From Gemmatimonadales bacterium (GTDB lineage Bacteria; Gemmatimonadota; Gemmatimonadetes; Longimicrobiales; Gaopeijiaceae): 64,000 nucleotides of DNA. Where the stretch lies: contig REED01000173.1 of NCBI GenBank assembly GCA_007695225.1, positions 1-64,000 of the forward strand, written 5' to 3'. A program made the position numbers and the translations under genes. Below the pieces are notes generated by a model. It saw only the letters and a list, made by a program, of their open reading frames with translations. It did not search any database and was not told the origin of the DNA. Shown here piece by piece: positions 45,752-54,702 of this stretch. Each line of letters begins with the position of its first letter. Position 1 is the stretch's first letter.

Positions 45752-46405
45752 TCAGGAGGCGCCCCAGCCTCCATGACCCTGGTCGGGCGCTGGGTGGGGC
45801 GCGTCACCAGGTCCCGGGTCGGACGCCTCTCCCCTGGAGCCAGGCTCCTCCGGAGAGGGAGGACTCCCGGGCCCGAGGAGGTGAGGGGCGTCCGGCCCGC
45901 CCATCTCCATGACCCGGTCCACCCCGTCGGCGGTGATGGCCAGGGTTCCGTTGTCCAGACGCTGAAGCCACCCGTGTTCCCGGAGGTACCAGAGGTGGAA
46001 CTTCATATGGGCCTCGGGCGTGCCCAGAAGCTGCTCCAGGTCCACGATTCCCACCCCCGGGCGGTCCACATCGTTCCGGCGGGCCGAATAGAGGACCGAA
46101 AGGATGGCGCCCCGGAGCTGGCGATCCGCCGCCACGTCATCCTGGGCCGACTCCTGGTCGAAGACCTTCCAGCGGACCTGCTGGATCTCCTGGTAGTGGG
46201 CGTCGTACGCGGCCCGCTTTTCCGGGTCGGAGAGGACCCGGAATGCCTCCACCACCTGGCTGAATCGGTCGGAATCTCCGCTCTCCCCGTTGTCCGGATG
46301 GAATCGCTTGGCCAGGAGCCTGAAGACCCGCTCGATGGTGTCCCCGTCGGCGTGGGGGCTCACCTGCAGGACGGAGTAGTAGTCGGGGGTGTTCTCGTGG
46401 GACAT
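45752..46405 (-). CDS. J-domain protein with C-terminal winged-helix-like region
   Basis: 217 residues. J domain at about 8-70: DYYSVLQVSPHAD, RLLAKRFHPDN (His36-Pro37-Asp38, so the Hsp70-activating HPD is intact) and FRVLSDPEKRAAYDAHY. Residues about 90-170 look like a winged helix (LRGAILSVLYSARRN, LEQLLGTPEAHMKFHLWYLR, EHGWLQRL..GTLAITADG). A disordered acidic/Pro tail ends it. It is not DnaJ itself: no zinc-finger or substrate domain. Perhaps a dedicated Hsp70 co-chaperone or DNA-associated factor; function unknown. The 201-nt gap to recG holds GC-rich direct repeats only. Confidence 0.85.
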   Translation of the reverse strand: MSHENTPDYYSVLQVSPHADGDTIERVFRLLAKRFHPDNGESGDSDRFSQVVEAFRVLSDPEKRAAYDAHYQEIQQVRWKVFDQESAQDDVAADRQLRGAILSVLYSARRNDVDRPGVGIVDLEQLLGTPEAHMKFHLWYLREHGWLQRLDNGTLAITADGVDRVMEMGGPDAPHLLGPGSPPSPEEPGSRGEASDPGPGDAPHPAPDQGHGGWGAS

Positions 46406-46606
46406 GGAATGGGCTTCCGATTCCGGGGGTGATGGGTGTGGGCGGACGGGAGGGCCTGTGGCGGCCGGGGGCGGCCCCTGGCCGGCCCCTGGACGGCCCG
46501 GGCGGCGGGGATCGGAGGACAGAGGCGCCGCAGGACCGGTTGGGGAACAAGGTCGGCTCCAGCCGGGGAGTGTGCAATGCCCCGGGGAAGGGCGGCCAGG
46601 CAGGGC

Positions 46607-48766
46607 TCACCCCACCTTCCACATCTCGAGGCGCTCCCGGTGGCGAAGCTCCAGATGCCGCCGGATCGCCTCGTGGGCCGGAGCCTCCAGTTCCGGGTCC
46701 GACTCCACCACCTTGCGGGCCAGGGTCCGGGCCTCCAGCAGGAGCGCCTCGTCCCGGGAGAGGTCGGCGAAGCGGAGGAGGGGATCCCGGCCGTGCTGCT
46801 GGGCCCCGAAGAGGTCCCCCTGACCCCTAAGGCGGAGATCCTGACGGGCGATCTCGAAGCCGTCGGTGGTGCCGGCGAGGACCTGGAGGCGCTCCCGGGC
46901 CACATCCCCACCCTCTGCCACCAGGATGCACCAGGAGCGCTCCGCCCCACGTCCCACACGGCCCCGAAGCTGGTGCAGTTGGCTCAGACCGAAACGCTCC
47001 GCGTGCTCGATGACCATGACTGTGGCGTTGGAAACGTCGATCCCCACCTCCACCACCGTGGTGGCCACCAGGAGGTCCAGTTCCCCTTCCCGAAAGGCCT
47101 TCATCACCCCTTCCTTCTCCTCGCCGGAGAGCTTCCCATGGAGGAGTCCCACCCGGCGGTGGGGAAAGACCTCCTGGGAGAGGCGGGCATGCTCCTGGGT
47201 GGCGGCCCGCAGGTCTGATTTCTCCGACTCCTCCACAAGGGGGTAGACGATGTATCCCTGGCGCCCGGCGGCCAGCTCCTTTTCCAACCCGGCGTATACC
47301 TCGTCCCGCTGCTCGGGACGACGGAGGAGTGTGGTCACCGGGGTCCGTCCCGGGGGGAGTTCGTCCAGGAGGGAGAGGTCCAGATCCCCATAGAGGGTGA
47401 GAGCGAGGGACCGGGGGATGGGGGTGGCGGACATGACCAGGACATCCGGTCGGGGGAGCGGGTCGCTCCCCTTCCCCCTGGCACCATCCGCACCCTTCCC
47501 CGCCGGCGCGCCGGAGGCCCGGTCCCCCAGGGCCATCCGCTGCCGAACCCCGAAGCGGTGCTGTTCATCCACCACCGCCAGTCCCAGTTGCCGGAAGACC
47601 ACCCCCTCCTGGATGAGGGCGTGGGTCCCGACCACCAGGGGAATCCGCCCCTCCCGAAGCCCCTCCAGGGTCTCGGCCCTCGCCCGGGCATCCAGACTTC
47701 CGGTGAGGAGGGCGACGGGTAGCTCCAACTCTTCCACCATGGAACGGATCTTCAGGGCGTGCTGCTCCGCCAGTAGCTCGGTGGGGGCCATGAGGGCGGC
47801 CTGATGGCCGCTCTCCACCGCCAGGAGCATGGCGAAGAGGGCCACCAGCGTCTTCCCCGCCCCCACATCCCCCTGGAGGAACCGGGTCATCCGCCGGGGA
47901 GAGGTCATGTCCTCGTAGATCTCCTGGAGAACCCTGACCTGGGCACCGGTGAGGCGGAAGGGGAGGGACTCGTGGAGGGGTCGGATGAGGGCGTTGGTCC
48001 TCTGGAACCGGATCCCCGGTTCCCGTTCCGTCTCCCGCCACCGGACCAGGGCGTGGATGAGCTGGAGGAAGAAGAGTTCGTCGAAGGCCAGGCGGCGCCT
48101 TCCCTCCTCCGCCGCCTGGAGGGTCTCGGGTCGGTGAAGGCGGCGGAAGGCCTCGGCGATCCCGGGCAGCCCCAGTGGATCCAGGACCTCGGCGGGGAAG
48201 ACCTCCTCCTCCCCGGCATGCTCCAGGAGCCAGTCCAGGTTCTCCTCGAAGACCCTCCGAAGGACCCACTGGGGGATCTCGTCGGTGGAGGGATAGGTGG
48301 TGAAGATGGCTCCGGCGGACCCCCGTGCCTTCTCCTCTTCTTCCTCCTTCCCCGCCCGGGAAACCACGGTGAACTCCCGGGGGTGGAGCTGGCGACCGTG
48401 GAAGAATTTCACCGGCCCGGTGACCAGGATCCGGTCCCCTTCCCGGATCTTCCGCTCCAGCCACGGTTGCCCGGGCCAGGCACAGGTGATCATCCCGGAC
48501 TCGTCCTCCAGGACCGCCTGGAAGATGCGAAGGCGGGAGCGGGTGGGGATCACCCCCCGGGAGCGGACCCGGCCCAGGGCGGTGGCGTCCATCCCCACCT
48601 CGAGCCGAGCCACCGGGAGGATGGTGGACGCGTCATCGTAGCGCCGTGGGACGTGGTAGAGCAGATCCCTGGCCGTCCCGATGGTGAGTTTCTTGAAGAT
48701 GTCGGCCCGCTTGGGTCCGACCCCCTTGAGGAACTGGACCGGGCGGTCGAGGTGGGCGTACCCCAT
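46607..48766 (-). CDS. recG: ATP-dependent DNA helicase RecG
   Basis: Branch-migrating helicase that regresses stalled forks and processes Holliday junctions. 719 residues. N-terminal wedge domain (LDRPVQFLKGVGPKRADIFKK and an OB fold near 60-150), helicase motif I GDVGAGKT, motif II DEQHRFG, motif III SATPIPRSLALT, and C-terminal motif VI HQLRGRVGR followed by DLRLRGQGDLFG. A 17-residue Gly/Lys/Ala insert (about 425-442) sits between motifs II and III. Same orientation as ftsY, 62-nt gap. Confidence 0.96.
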   Translation of the reverse strand: MGYAHLDRPVQFLKGVGPKRADIFKKLTIGTARDLLYHVPRRYDDASTILPVARLEVGMDATALGRVRSRGVIPTRSRLRIFQAVLEDESGMITCAWPGQPWLERKIREGDRILVTGPVKFFHGRQLHPREFTVVSRAGKEEEEEKARGSAGAIFTTYPSTDEIPQWVLRRVFEENLDWLLEHAGEEEVFPAEVLDPLGLPGIAEAFRRLHRPETLQAAEEGRRRLAFDELFFLQLIHALVRWRETEREPGIRFQRTNALIRPLHESLPFRLTGAQVRVLQEIYEDMTSPRRMTRFLQGDVGAGKTLVALFAMLLAVESGHQAALMAPTELLAEQHALKIRSMVEELELPVALLTGSLDARARAETLEGLREGRIPLVVGTHALIQEGVVFRQLGLAVVDEQHRFGVRQRMALGDRASGAPAGKGADGARGKGSDPLPRPDVLVMSATPIPRSLALTLYGDLDLSLLDELPPGRTPVTTLLRRPEQRDEVYAGLEKELAAGRQGYIVYPLVEESEKSDLRAATQEHARLSQEVFPHRRVGLLHGKLSGEEKEGVMKAFREGELDLLVATTVVEVGIDVSNATVMVIEHAERFGLSQLHQLRGRVGRGAERSWCILVAEGGDVARERLQVLAGTTDGFEIARQDLRLRGQGDLFGAQQHGRDPLLRFADLSRDEALLLEARTLARKVVESDPELEAPAHEAIRRHLELRHRERLEMWKVG

Positions 48767-48828
48767 GAGATGGGACCGGCGGGCCCCTCAGGGGGACCCG
48801 TCGGAGGGCCCGAGCGGGGGACGATCCA

Positions 48829-49758
48829 TCACGCCTCCCCCTCGAAGACCCCGTCCAGGAAGGCCTTGGGGTCGAAGCCCTCCAGGTCGTCCATCTTCTC
48901 CCCCACGCCAACCATCTTCACCGGGAGGTGATGCTCCTCCTGAAGCGCCACCACGATCCCCCCCCGGGCGGAAGAGTCCATCTTGGCCAGCACGATTCCC
49001 GTCAGCCCCACTGCTTCGCCGAAGGCCCGGACCTGGGTCAGGGCATTCTGCCCCACGGTGGCGTCCAGGACGATGAGGGTTTCGTGGGGGGCGCCCTCCA
49101 GCTTCCTGCGGATGACCCGATCCACCTTCCGAAGCTCCTCCATGAGCCCCTGGTTCGTATGGAGGCGCCCCGCTGTGTCTACGATCACCACGTCCACCTT
49201 CCGAGCCATGGCCGCTTCCACCGCGTCGAAGGCCACTGCCGCCGGGTCCCCCCGCTCCTGGCCGCGGATGAAACCTGCACCAGCGCGGTGGGCCCACTCC
49301 TCGAGCTGGTGGACCGCACCGGCCCGGTAGGTGTCCGCGGCCGCCACCAGGACCGACTTCCCCCGCTGCACCAGGAAGTGGGCCAGCTTGGCGATGGAGG
49401 TGGTCTTACCCACCCCGTTCACTCCCACCACCAGGTAGACGGTGGGGCCGTCTCCGGGGTTCTCCGCCAGCTCCCCATCACCGGCGCCGGCAAGGATCCG
49501 AGCCACCTCCTCCCGAAGGGCCACCTTGAGCTGCCCCGGCCCCCGGATCTTCCCCCGTCGGGCCTGCTCCTCCACATGGTCCACCAGGCGAAGGGTGGCG
49601 GGCACCCCGAAGTCAGCGGCGAGAAGCCGTTCCTCCAGCTCCTCCAGGGATTCATGATCCATCCCGCCGGCCAGCACCCGGACGTCGGTGAGGGCCAGGT
49701 CCACCACCTTCTTCCAGAGGCTCTTGCGGCGCTCTTCCGGCTTCTTGAACAGTCGCAT
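48829..49758 (-). CDS. ftsY: signal recognition particle receptor FtsY
   Basis: SRP-receptor GTPase that docks ribosome-SRP complexes at the membrane. 309 residues from ATG 49758 (MRLFKKPEERRKSLWKK); the frame to 49848 reads into an upstream repeat. N domain about 20-95 and G domain with G1 GVNGVGKTTSIAKLA, DTYRAGAVHQLEEW, VIVDTAGR, AKMDSSARGG and GVGEKMDDLEGF.P. There is only a short basic N-terminus instead of the long acidic A domain of E. coli, so membrane contact would rely on that helix. Confidence 0.95.
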   Translation of the reverse strand: MRLFKKPEERRKSLWKKVVDLALTDVRVLAGGMDHESLEELEERLLAADFGVPATLRLVDHVEEQARRGKIRGPGQLKVALREEVARILAGAGDGELAENPGDGPTVYLVVGVNGVGKTTSIAKLAHFLVQRGKSVLVAAADTYRAGAVHQLEEWAHRAGAGFIRGQERGDPAAVAFDAVEAAMARKVDVVIVDTAGRLHTNQGLMEELRKVDRVIRRKLEGAPHETLIVLDATVGQNALTQVRAFGEAVGLTGIVLAKMDSSARGGIVVALQEEHHLPVKMVGVGEKMDDLEGFDPKAFLDGVFEGEA

Positions 49759-49790
49759 ATCAGGAGTGGGTCGTCGGTTCAGGGGGCACG

Positions 49791-49846
49791 GGCGATGCGG
49801 GATACAGGCGATGCATGGTCCAGGCGATGCATGGTCCAGGCGATGC
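49791..49846. repeat. four octamers at exact 16-bp spacing upstream of ftsY
   Basis: GGCGATGC occurs at 49791, 49807, 49823 and 49839, i.e. with a constant 16-bp period; the two middle units (49805-49836) are identical over all 16 bases. It lies in the 111-nt gap upstream of ftsY and downstream of the large membrane-protein gene. The array could be a minisatellite or a set of protein-binding sites. Confidence 0.85.
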
Positions 49847-49869
49847 AAGGGCTCCGGGTCCCCGTAATC

Positions 49870-51873
49870 CTAACGAAGTCCCGCCCGCCGGCGGAGGGCC
49901 CACTCCGCGCAGAGGATTCCCACCAGGAGAAGCCAGGGGAGGGGGTGGCTCCGGAGGGGACGACGGGAGGGGGCGGCCAGGGCCGGCTCCACCCCCGTCC
50001 CCGCCTGGGAGGTGAGTCGGTCCGCATCCCCTGCGGGTCGGAGGAGGGCATCGAGGAAGGCCTCCACCTCCACCTCCCCTGAGGAGACCGGCCCCTCCCC
50101 TCCCCGAGCCTCCCAGAGATAGCGACCCGGGGGGAGGACCGGGAGGGTGAAGCGGCCCCGATCATCGACCCTCGCTGAATCACGACGGAGGATGGGACCA
50201 TCCGGGTCCCCATCGAAGGGGCGGAAGAGCACCTCCACCTCGCCTCCCTCATGTCCTGGCGCCTCCCAGGGCTGGAGGCGGCCCCGCTCCAGCACCGGCG
50301 CCTCCGGACGGATCCGTCCCTCCCCCGCCACCCGCTCCAGCGCCAGGAGCCACCCAGCCACCCCTGCCCAGAGATTCCGATAGACTTCCCGGGCCTCTCC
50401 CTCCCGGACCCCCCAGCGCCAGAAGTCCGAGGCCAGGGCCACTCCCCGTCGTCCTGCCGCCTCCTCCCGGAGGAGGAGACCGGGAAGGACCTCGCCCCCA
50501 CCACCGCTCCCCCGGAGTTCCAGGGCGGGGATGCCCGAGGGGACTTCGGCAGGAGGGAGCACCCGACTCAGGGGGGGCAGCCCGCCCAGGCTTCGCCCCG
50601 AGAGGTACGGGGAGAGGGGGGAGGGGGGAAGCTCGGAAACCGCGATCCACTCTCCCGGAAGGGGGTTCCCGGTGACCACGCCGGCCAGACGGGCTCCGGA
50701 GAGTCCGTGGGGAAGGTGGATGACCCGGGGGTGATTGGTAACCAACTCCGCCACTCGCGCAGGAATCTCCCCTTCGGCCCCATGGAGGACCAGGAGGGCC
50801 GCCTCCCGTCCCCGGGCCACCACCCGGTCCAGGGAGGCGGAGGTGAGAGGCATGTCTCCCGCCACCAAGGGGAGAAACCGATCCGGGCCCACTCGCAGGA
50901 AGCCCTCCCCCTCCAGGCCCGTGGCCCGCTCCAGCACCGGGAGGAGGGTCCGTGGCTCCCAGTCGGGACGGAGGGAAACCACGACCACCCCTCCTTCCCG
51001 CCCCCCCACCCGCACCACCCGGACCCGAGCGTCGTCGGCGGGGAAGCGGTCCCCTTCCAGGACCGCCCAGGCCTCCACCCGGACGTTCCCGGAATCGGGA
51101 GGGAGGGCGAGGGAGAAGGGAATCCGGGTGGGAGCGCCGGCGGAAGGGAGGCCGCGGAGTTCCCGGAAGACCACCTCTCCGGCCAGCCGGAGCTCCACGG
51201 CCACCGAGTCGCCTGGCTCACCCCCCTCCCCCGCCAGGAGGATGGACCCGTCTACCGACTCCCCTGGATCGGCCCGGAGAGGGAGGTCTAGTTCTGCCAG
51301 CGCCGCGTTGCGGACCGTCCCACCCACCCGTTCCACCCGAACGGGCACGGGAAGACGGGCCAGAGCCGCCTCCAGAGGGCCGGGAGGACGGCGGAGGGGA
51401 GAAAGGAGAAGGAGGGAGTCGGCACCCAGTTCCGCCAGGCGGAGGAGAGCCGCCCCCGGGTCGCCGGGAAGTTCGTCGGGTGCGGAGTCCCTGAGGGTCG
51501 GGAGATCCACCCCACCCGGCCGATCTCCCTCCACCCGGGCCAGTCGATCGCCTCCGGCGGACCGGATCTCGGCCCGGTCCAGGAGCTCCTCCCAGTGGGC
51601 CCTTCCTTCCTCATCTCGAGCCAGAAGGGCGGGGTCGGCATCCAACAGGGTCCAGGGCGCCGCGCCGCGCCGCGCCGTGGTGGCTGGATCCTCCCCGGGG
51701 AGGGTTGGGTCGAGGAGAAGGGCCAGGAGGAGAGCGAACGCAGTAAGGCGAAGCGCCAGGAGAAGGGGACGGTCGGGTACGCCGGGCTCCCGCTTCAGAT
51801 AGAGGAAGGCGGCCGAGCCGAGCCCGACCGCCCCCAGAGCCCCAAGGAGTAGGAGGAGCCCTCCCGTCACCAC
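49870..51873 (-). CDS. large BatA/VWA-like membrane protein of unknown function
   Basis: 667 residues. Two N-terminal membrane helices (about 3-26 and 35-57), a 570-residue soluble region and a C-terminal helix (about 640-658) followed by RRRAGLR. This two-plus-one layout, with mixed alpha/beta segments (LLLLSPLRRPPGPLEAAL; VVVVSLRPDWEPRTLLPVLERA; LLVLHGAEGEIPARVAELV) and late beta-sandwich GRFTLPVLPPGRYLWEAR, is that of BatA-like proteins in which the von Willebrand or amidotransferase-like fold is degenerate. No MIDAS DxSxS motif was seen. It is situated between the M23 endopeptidase and ftsY, same strand. Function not known. Confidence 0.65.
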   Translation of the reverse strand: MVTGGLLLLLGALGAVGLGSAAFLYLKREPGVPDRPLLLALRLTAFALLLALLLDPTLPGEDPATTARRGAAPWTLLDADPALLARDEEGRAHWEELLDRAEIRSAGGDRLARVEGDRPGGVDLPTLRDSAPDELPGDPGAALLRLAELGADSLLLLSPLRRPPGPLEAALARLPVPVRVERVGGTVRNAALAELDLPLRADPGESVDGSILLAGEGGEPGDSVAVELRLAGEVVFRELRGLPSAGAPTRIPFSLALPPDSGNVRVEAWAVLEGDRFPADDARVRVVRVGGREGGVVVVSLRPDWEPRTLLPVLERATGLEGEGFLRVGPDRFLPLVAGDMPLTSASLDRVVARGREAALLVLHGAEGEIPARVAELVTNHPRVIHLPHGLSGARLAGVVTGNPLPGEWIAVSELPPSPLSPYLSGRSLGGLPPLSRVLPPAEVPSGIPALELRGSGGGGEVLPGLLLREEAAGRRGVALASDFWRWGVREGEAREVYRNLWAGVAGWLLALERVAGEGRIRPEAPVLERGRLQPWEAPGHEGGEVEVLFRPFDGDPDGPILRRDSARVDDRGRFTLPVLPPGRYLWEARGGEGPVSSGEVEVEAFLDALLRPAGDADRLTSQAGTGVEPALAAPSRRPLRSHPLPWLLLVGILCAEWALRRRAGLR

Positions 51874-51919
51874 GACTCAGACCAGCGAGCCCTGGCGGAG
51901 CGAGCCCCCGTGCCTGGGA

Positions 51920-53257
51920 TCACTCGCTGCCCCGTCCGTCCACCCCCTCCTCGTCCGGGTCTCCCCCCTCGGCATCGACCCCGGACCGGGCCATCCGGAG
52001 CACGGGACCGCGATCGGCGGCGTCCAGGAGGGCGAACCGGACATCCAATTCTCCGCTCCAGCGTTCCAGGTACTCCGGCGGAATGGGATCACCGGAGGGG
52101 ATGTCGATGTTGAGCGGGTCCACCGGATTGCCGTTCCGGTGGAGCTCGTAGTGGAGGTGGGGTCCCGTGGCCAGCCCCGTCATTCCCACGTATCCGATGA
52201 CCTGGCCCTGCCGGACCCGGCTCCCCACCCGGATGTCGGAGGCGAAGCCATTGAGATGGGCGTAGCGGGTCATGTACCCGTTGGCGTGACGGATCTGCAC
52301 CAGGTTTCCGTAGCCGCCCTGCACGCCCCGGACCTGCACCGTTCCGTCGGAAGTGGCCCGGACAGGCGTCCCGGTGGCCGCGGCGTAGTCCACCCCGATG
52401 TGGGGACGACGCACGTTCAGCACGGGGTGGAAGCGGTTCCGGTTGAAGCGGGAGGAGATCCGACGGTACTCCAGGGGAGCCCGGAGGAAGGCCCGTCGGA
52501 GGGACTCCCCCTCCAGATCATAGTAGCCCCCCTCCCCGTCCTCGTGGAGATCGAACCAGATGGCGTAAAGAGGCGCCCCTCGATTCACCAGCTCCGCCGC
52601 CAGGATCCGACCGGTCCGCATGGAGCCGTCGGGGCGGACCTGGCGTTCGAAAGCCAGGCGATAGCGGTCCCCGGACTGGATCTGCCGGGAGAAGTCGAGC
52701 TGCCACTGGAACACCCGGTCCATGAAATCGATGACCCGGGCCCGATCCCCCCGGGGCATGTCCTCGAGGGCGGGATTCAGGACCACGGCGCTCCAGAGAT
52801 CCCGGGTGATCTCGCCGGCCACGAAGACGGTGTCCGTCCAGACCGGGGTCTCCACCTTGGAAGAGCGCCACCCGAAGTCGTCCCGCTCCATCCGCACCAG
52901 CTCATCCGGACTCACCACCACATCCACTCCCCGGAGGCGTTCCTCTCCCCGCAGGTACCGGAACGTCACCTCGGTGCCCACCCGCAGGCGAGAGGGCGAG
53001 GCGTGTTCCTGGAAGGCCAGGAGGAGGGCCTGCTGCTCAGCGGACGCCAGGGCGGCCCGGTTCAGAACCCCCCCGAAGGTCTGGCCGAACTCCAGGAGTT
53101 CGACCTGTATCCGCTCGGCGGTTTCGGCGTGGAGGGGCTCCAGGGTCCCGGCGTCGGGAACACGGTCCAGGGTTGGAGCAAGGAGGAGCCAACCAAGGCC
53201 CACGAGTCCTCCCAGCCCCAGGAAGGTGCCGGCAGGAAGGATGGGAAATCGATTCAT
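51920..53257 (-). CDS. M23 family metallo-endopeptidase, membrane anchored
   Basis: 445 residues. One N-terminal membrane helix (about 10-28). Middle part resembles the OapA/LysM-like region of MepM-type enzymes (VGTEVTFRYLRGEERLRGV). The LytM domain (about 285-385) has the zinc motifs HIGVDYAAATGTPV and HLHYELHRNG, and YGNLVQIRHANGYMTRYAHL. It would cut peptidoglycan peptide cross-links in the periplasm or, if catalytically weak, activate amidases. An acidic Gly/Asp/Glu tail closes it. Positioned 112 nt after ftsZ, in line with a role in cell-wall splitting. Confidence 0.9.
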   Translation of the reverse strand: MNRFPILPAGTFLGLGGLVGLGWLLLAPTLDRVPDAGTLEPLHAETAERIQVELLEFGQTFGGVLNRAALASAEQQALLLAFQEHASPSRLRVGTEVTFRYLRGEERLRGVDVVVSPDELVRMERDDFGWRSSKVETPVWTDTVFVAGEITRDLWSAVVLNPALEDMPRGDRARVIDFMDRVFQWQLDFSRQIQSGDRYRLAFERQVRPDGSMRTGRILAAELVNRGAPLYAIWFDLHEDGEGGYYDLEGESLRRAFLRAPLEYRRISSRFNRNRFHPVLNVRRPHIGVDYAAATGTPVRATSDGTVQVRGVQGGYGNLVQIRHANGYMTRYAHLNGFASDIRVGSRVRQGQVIGYVGMTGLATGPHLHYELHRNGNPVDPLNIDIPSGDPIPPEYLERWSGELDVRFALLDAADRGPVLRMARSGVDAEGGDPDEEGVDGRGSE

Positions 53258-53296
53258 ATCTGACCGTTTCTAGTCGTCTTCGGGCCGACACACGAA

Positions 53297-53330
53297 CGGG
53301 CCGGGGAGCGATGTCGCACCCCCCGGCCCG
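53297..53330 (-). terminator. stem-loop downstream of ftsZ
   Basis: A perfect 10-bp stem, CGGGCCGGGG (53297-53306) pairing with CCCCGGCCCG (53321-53330), with a 14-base loop, 40 nt after the ftsZ stop. No T-run follows on the minus strand, so it may be a weak terminator, an attenuator or a processing site between ftsZ and the M23 gene. Confidence 0.45.
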
Positions 53331-53369
53331 CCACGCGGACTCTCCTGCAGGAGCGATGTGCCCTTCGGT

Positions 53370-54569
53370 TCAGTCCATCTGCCGACGAATGAACGTCGGA
53401 ATATCCAACTCGCCTACCCGGCTGCGATCCACCACTCGCTCCGGCGGACGGCGCAGAGGCATCACCTCTTCGTCCTGTCCTCCTCCCACTGCGACCCGGC
53501 GTCCGGGAGACGCAGGATGGGAGTTCGTCGAACTCGAGGCGCCCCCACGATGGTGCGCCGAATGTCGGAAATCAGGACGAATCACCTGCTCATCCCGACT
53601 CTCGTTTCCCGCGTCGAACCCGGTGGCAATGACGGTGACCCGGATCTTGCCTTCCAGCTCCGGATCGTGGACGGCGCCGAAGATGATCTCGGCTTCGTCT
53701 CCCGCCTCCTCCTGAATAATCGAAGAGATCTGGTGCACCTCGTCAATGGCGAGGTCCATCCCTCCGGTGATGTTGATGAGGACGCCCCGGGCCCCACGAA
53801 TGGAGACATCGTCCAGGAGGGGCGAGGAGATGGCCTCCTGGGCCGCCTCCTGGGAGCGGTTCTCGCCCTCTCCGAATCCGGATCCCATGAGCGCCGGTCC
53901 CCGGCAGGCCATGATGGTCCGAACGTCGGCGAAGTCCACGTTCACCTCACCGGTGACCCGGATGAGATCCGAAATCCCCTGGGTGGCGTGGAGAAGGACC
54001 TCGTCGGCCTTCTTGAGGGCATCCTTGAAGGTGGTCCCCTTCCCCACCACGGCCAGGATCCGGTCGTTTGGCACCACGATCATGGTGTCCACCGCCCGGC
54101 GGAGCTCCGCCAGCCCCTGGTCGGCCTGGCGCATCCGCTTCTTCCCCTCGAAGGAGAAGGGACGGGTGACGATGCCGATGGTGAGGGCGCCCATCTCCCG
54201 GGCGAGTTCCCCGATGAGGGGCGCGGCGCCGGTGCCGGTACCTCCCCCCATTCCGGCCGTGATGAAGACCAGGTCCGCGCCGTCCAGCGCCTTCCGTACC
54301 TCCTCCTCCGACTCGGCGATGGCCTGTCGGCCGATCTCCGGACGGGCTCCGGCCCCCAACCCCCGGGTGAGCTTCTTCCCGAGCTGGATGGTGATGCCGG
54401 CCTGCGAGGACTTGAGGGCCTGGGCGTCGGTGTTGGCCGAGATGAATTCCACCCCTTCCAGGTCCTCGTCCACCATGCGGTTTACTGCGTTTCCACCGGC
54501 GCCGCCTACGCCGATGACCCTCATCCGTGCGTTCTGGACGGGGGTCTCTTCGAATTCGAAGATCATCAT
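53370..54569 (-). CDS. ftsZ: cell division GTPase FtsZ
   Basis: Tubulin-like GTPase forming the Z ring. 399 residues from ATG 54569 (GGGAGGAG just before); the frame to 54677 is an upstream extension. [16 protein letters not shown], the tubulin signature [10 protein letters not shown], and T7 loop [11 protein letters not shown] are intact. After about residue 320 a short basic/Ser-rich linker leads to the conserved C-terminal peptide DIPTFIRRQ that binds FtsA. A 133-nt gap separates it from ftsA, room for its own promoter, though none is clear. Confidence 0.98.
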   Translation of the reverse strand: MMIFEFEETPVQNARMRVIGVGGAGGNAVNRMVDEDLEGVEFISANTDAQALKSSQAGITIQLGKKLTRGLGAGARPEIGRQAIAESEEEVRKALDGADLVFITAGMGGGTGTGAAPLIGELAREMGALTIGIVTRPFSFEGKKRMRQADQGLAELRRAVDTMIVVPNDRILAVVGKGTTFKDALKKADEVLLHATQGISDLIRVTGEVNVDFADVRTIMACRGPALMGSGFGEGENRSQEAAQEAISSPLLDDVSIRGARGVLINITGGMDLAIDEVHQISSIIQEEAGDEAEIIFGAVHDPELEGKIRVTVIATGFDAGNESRDEQVIRPDFRHSAHHRGGASSSTNSHPASPGRRVAVGGGQDEEVMPLRRPPERVVDRSRVGELDIPTFIRRQMD

Positions 54570-54702
54570 CGTCTCCTCCCGAGGTTGCGGGAATGTGCGG
54601 GTTGCGTGCTCTGTTGTCCAGCCTCTTGATCCTGTGGCGCTGCGATGCGCCCCTCCTTTCCCGGTCTCCTCCCCCATGGTCCTCTTGGGAGAGTGGAGGG
54701 AT

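Noticed and set aside
46406-46606. Gene or RNA in the gap between recG and the J-domain gene
   Set aside because: Only GC-rich direct repeats of the GGCCCCTGG kind; no supported ORF or tRNA-like fold was seen.
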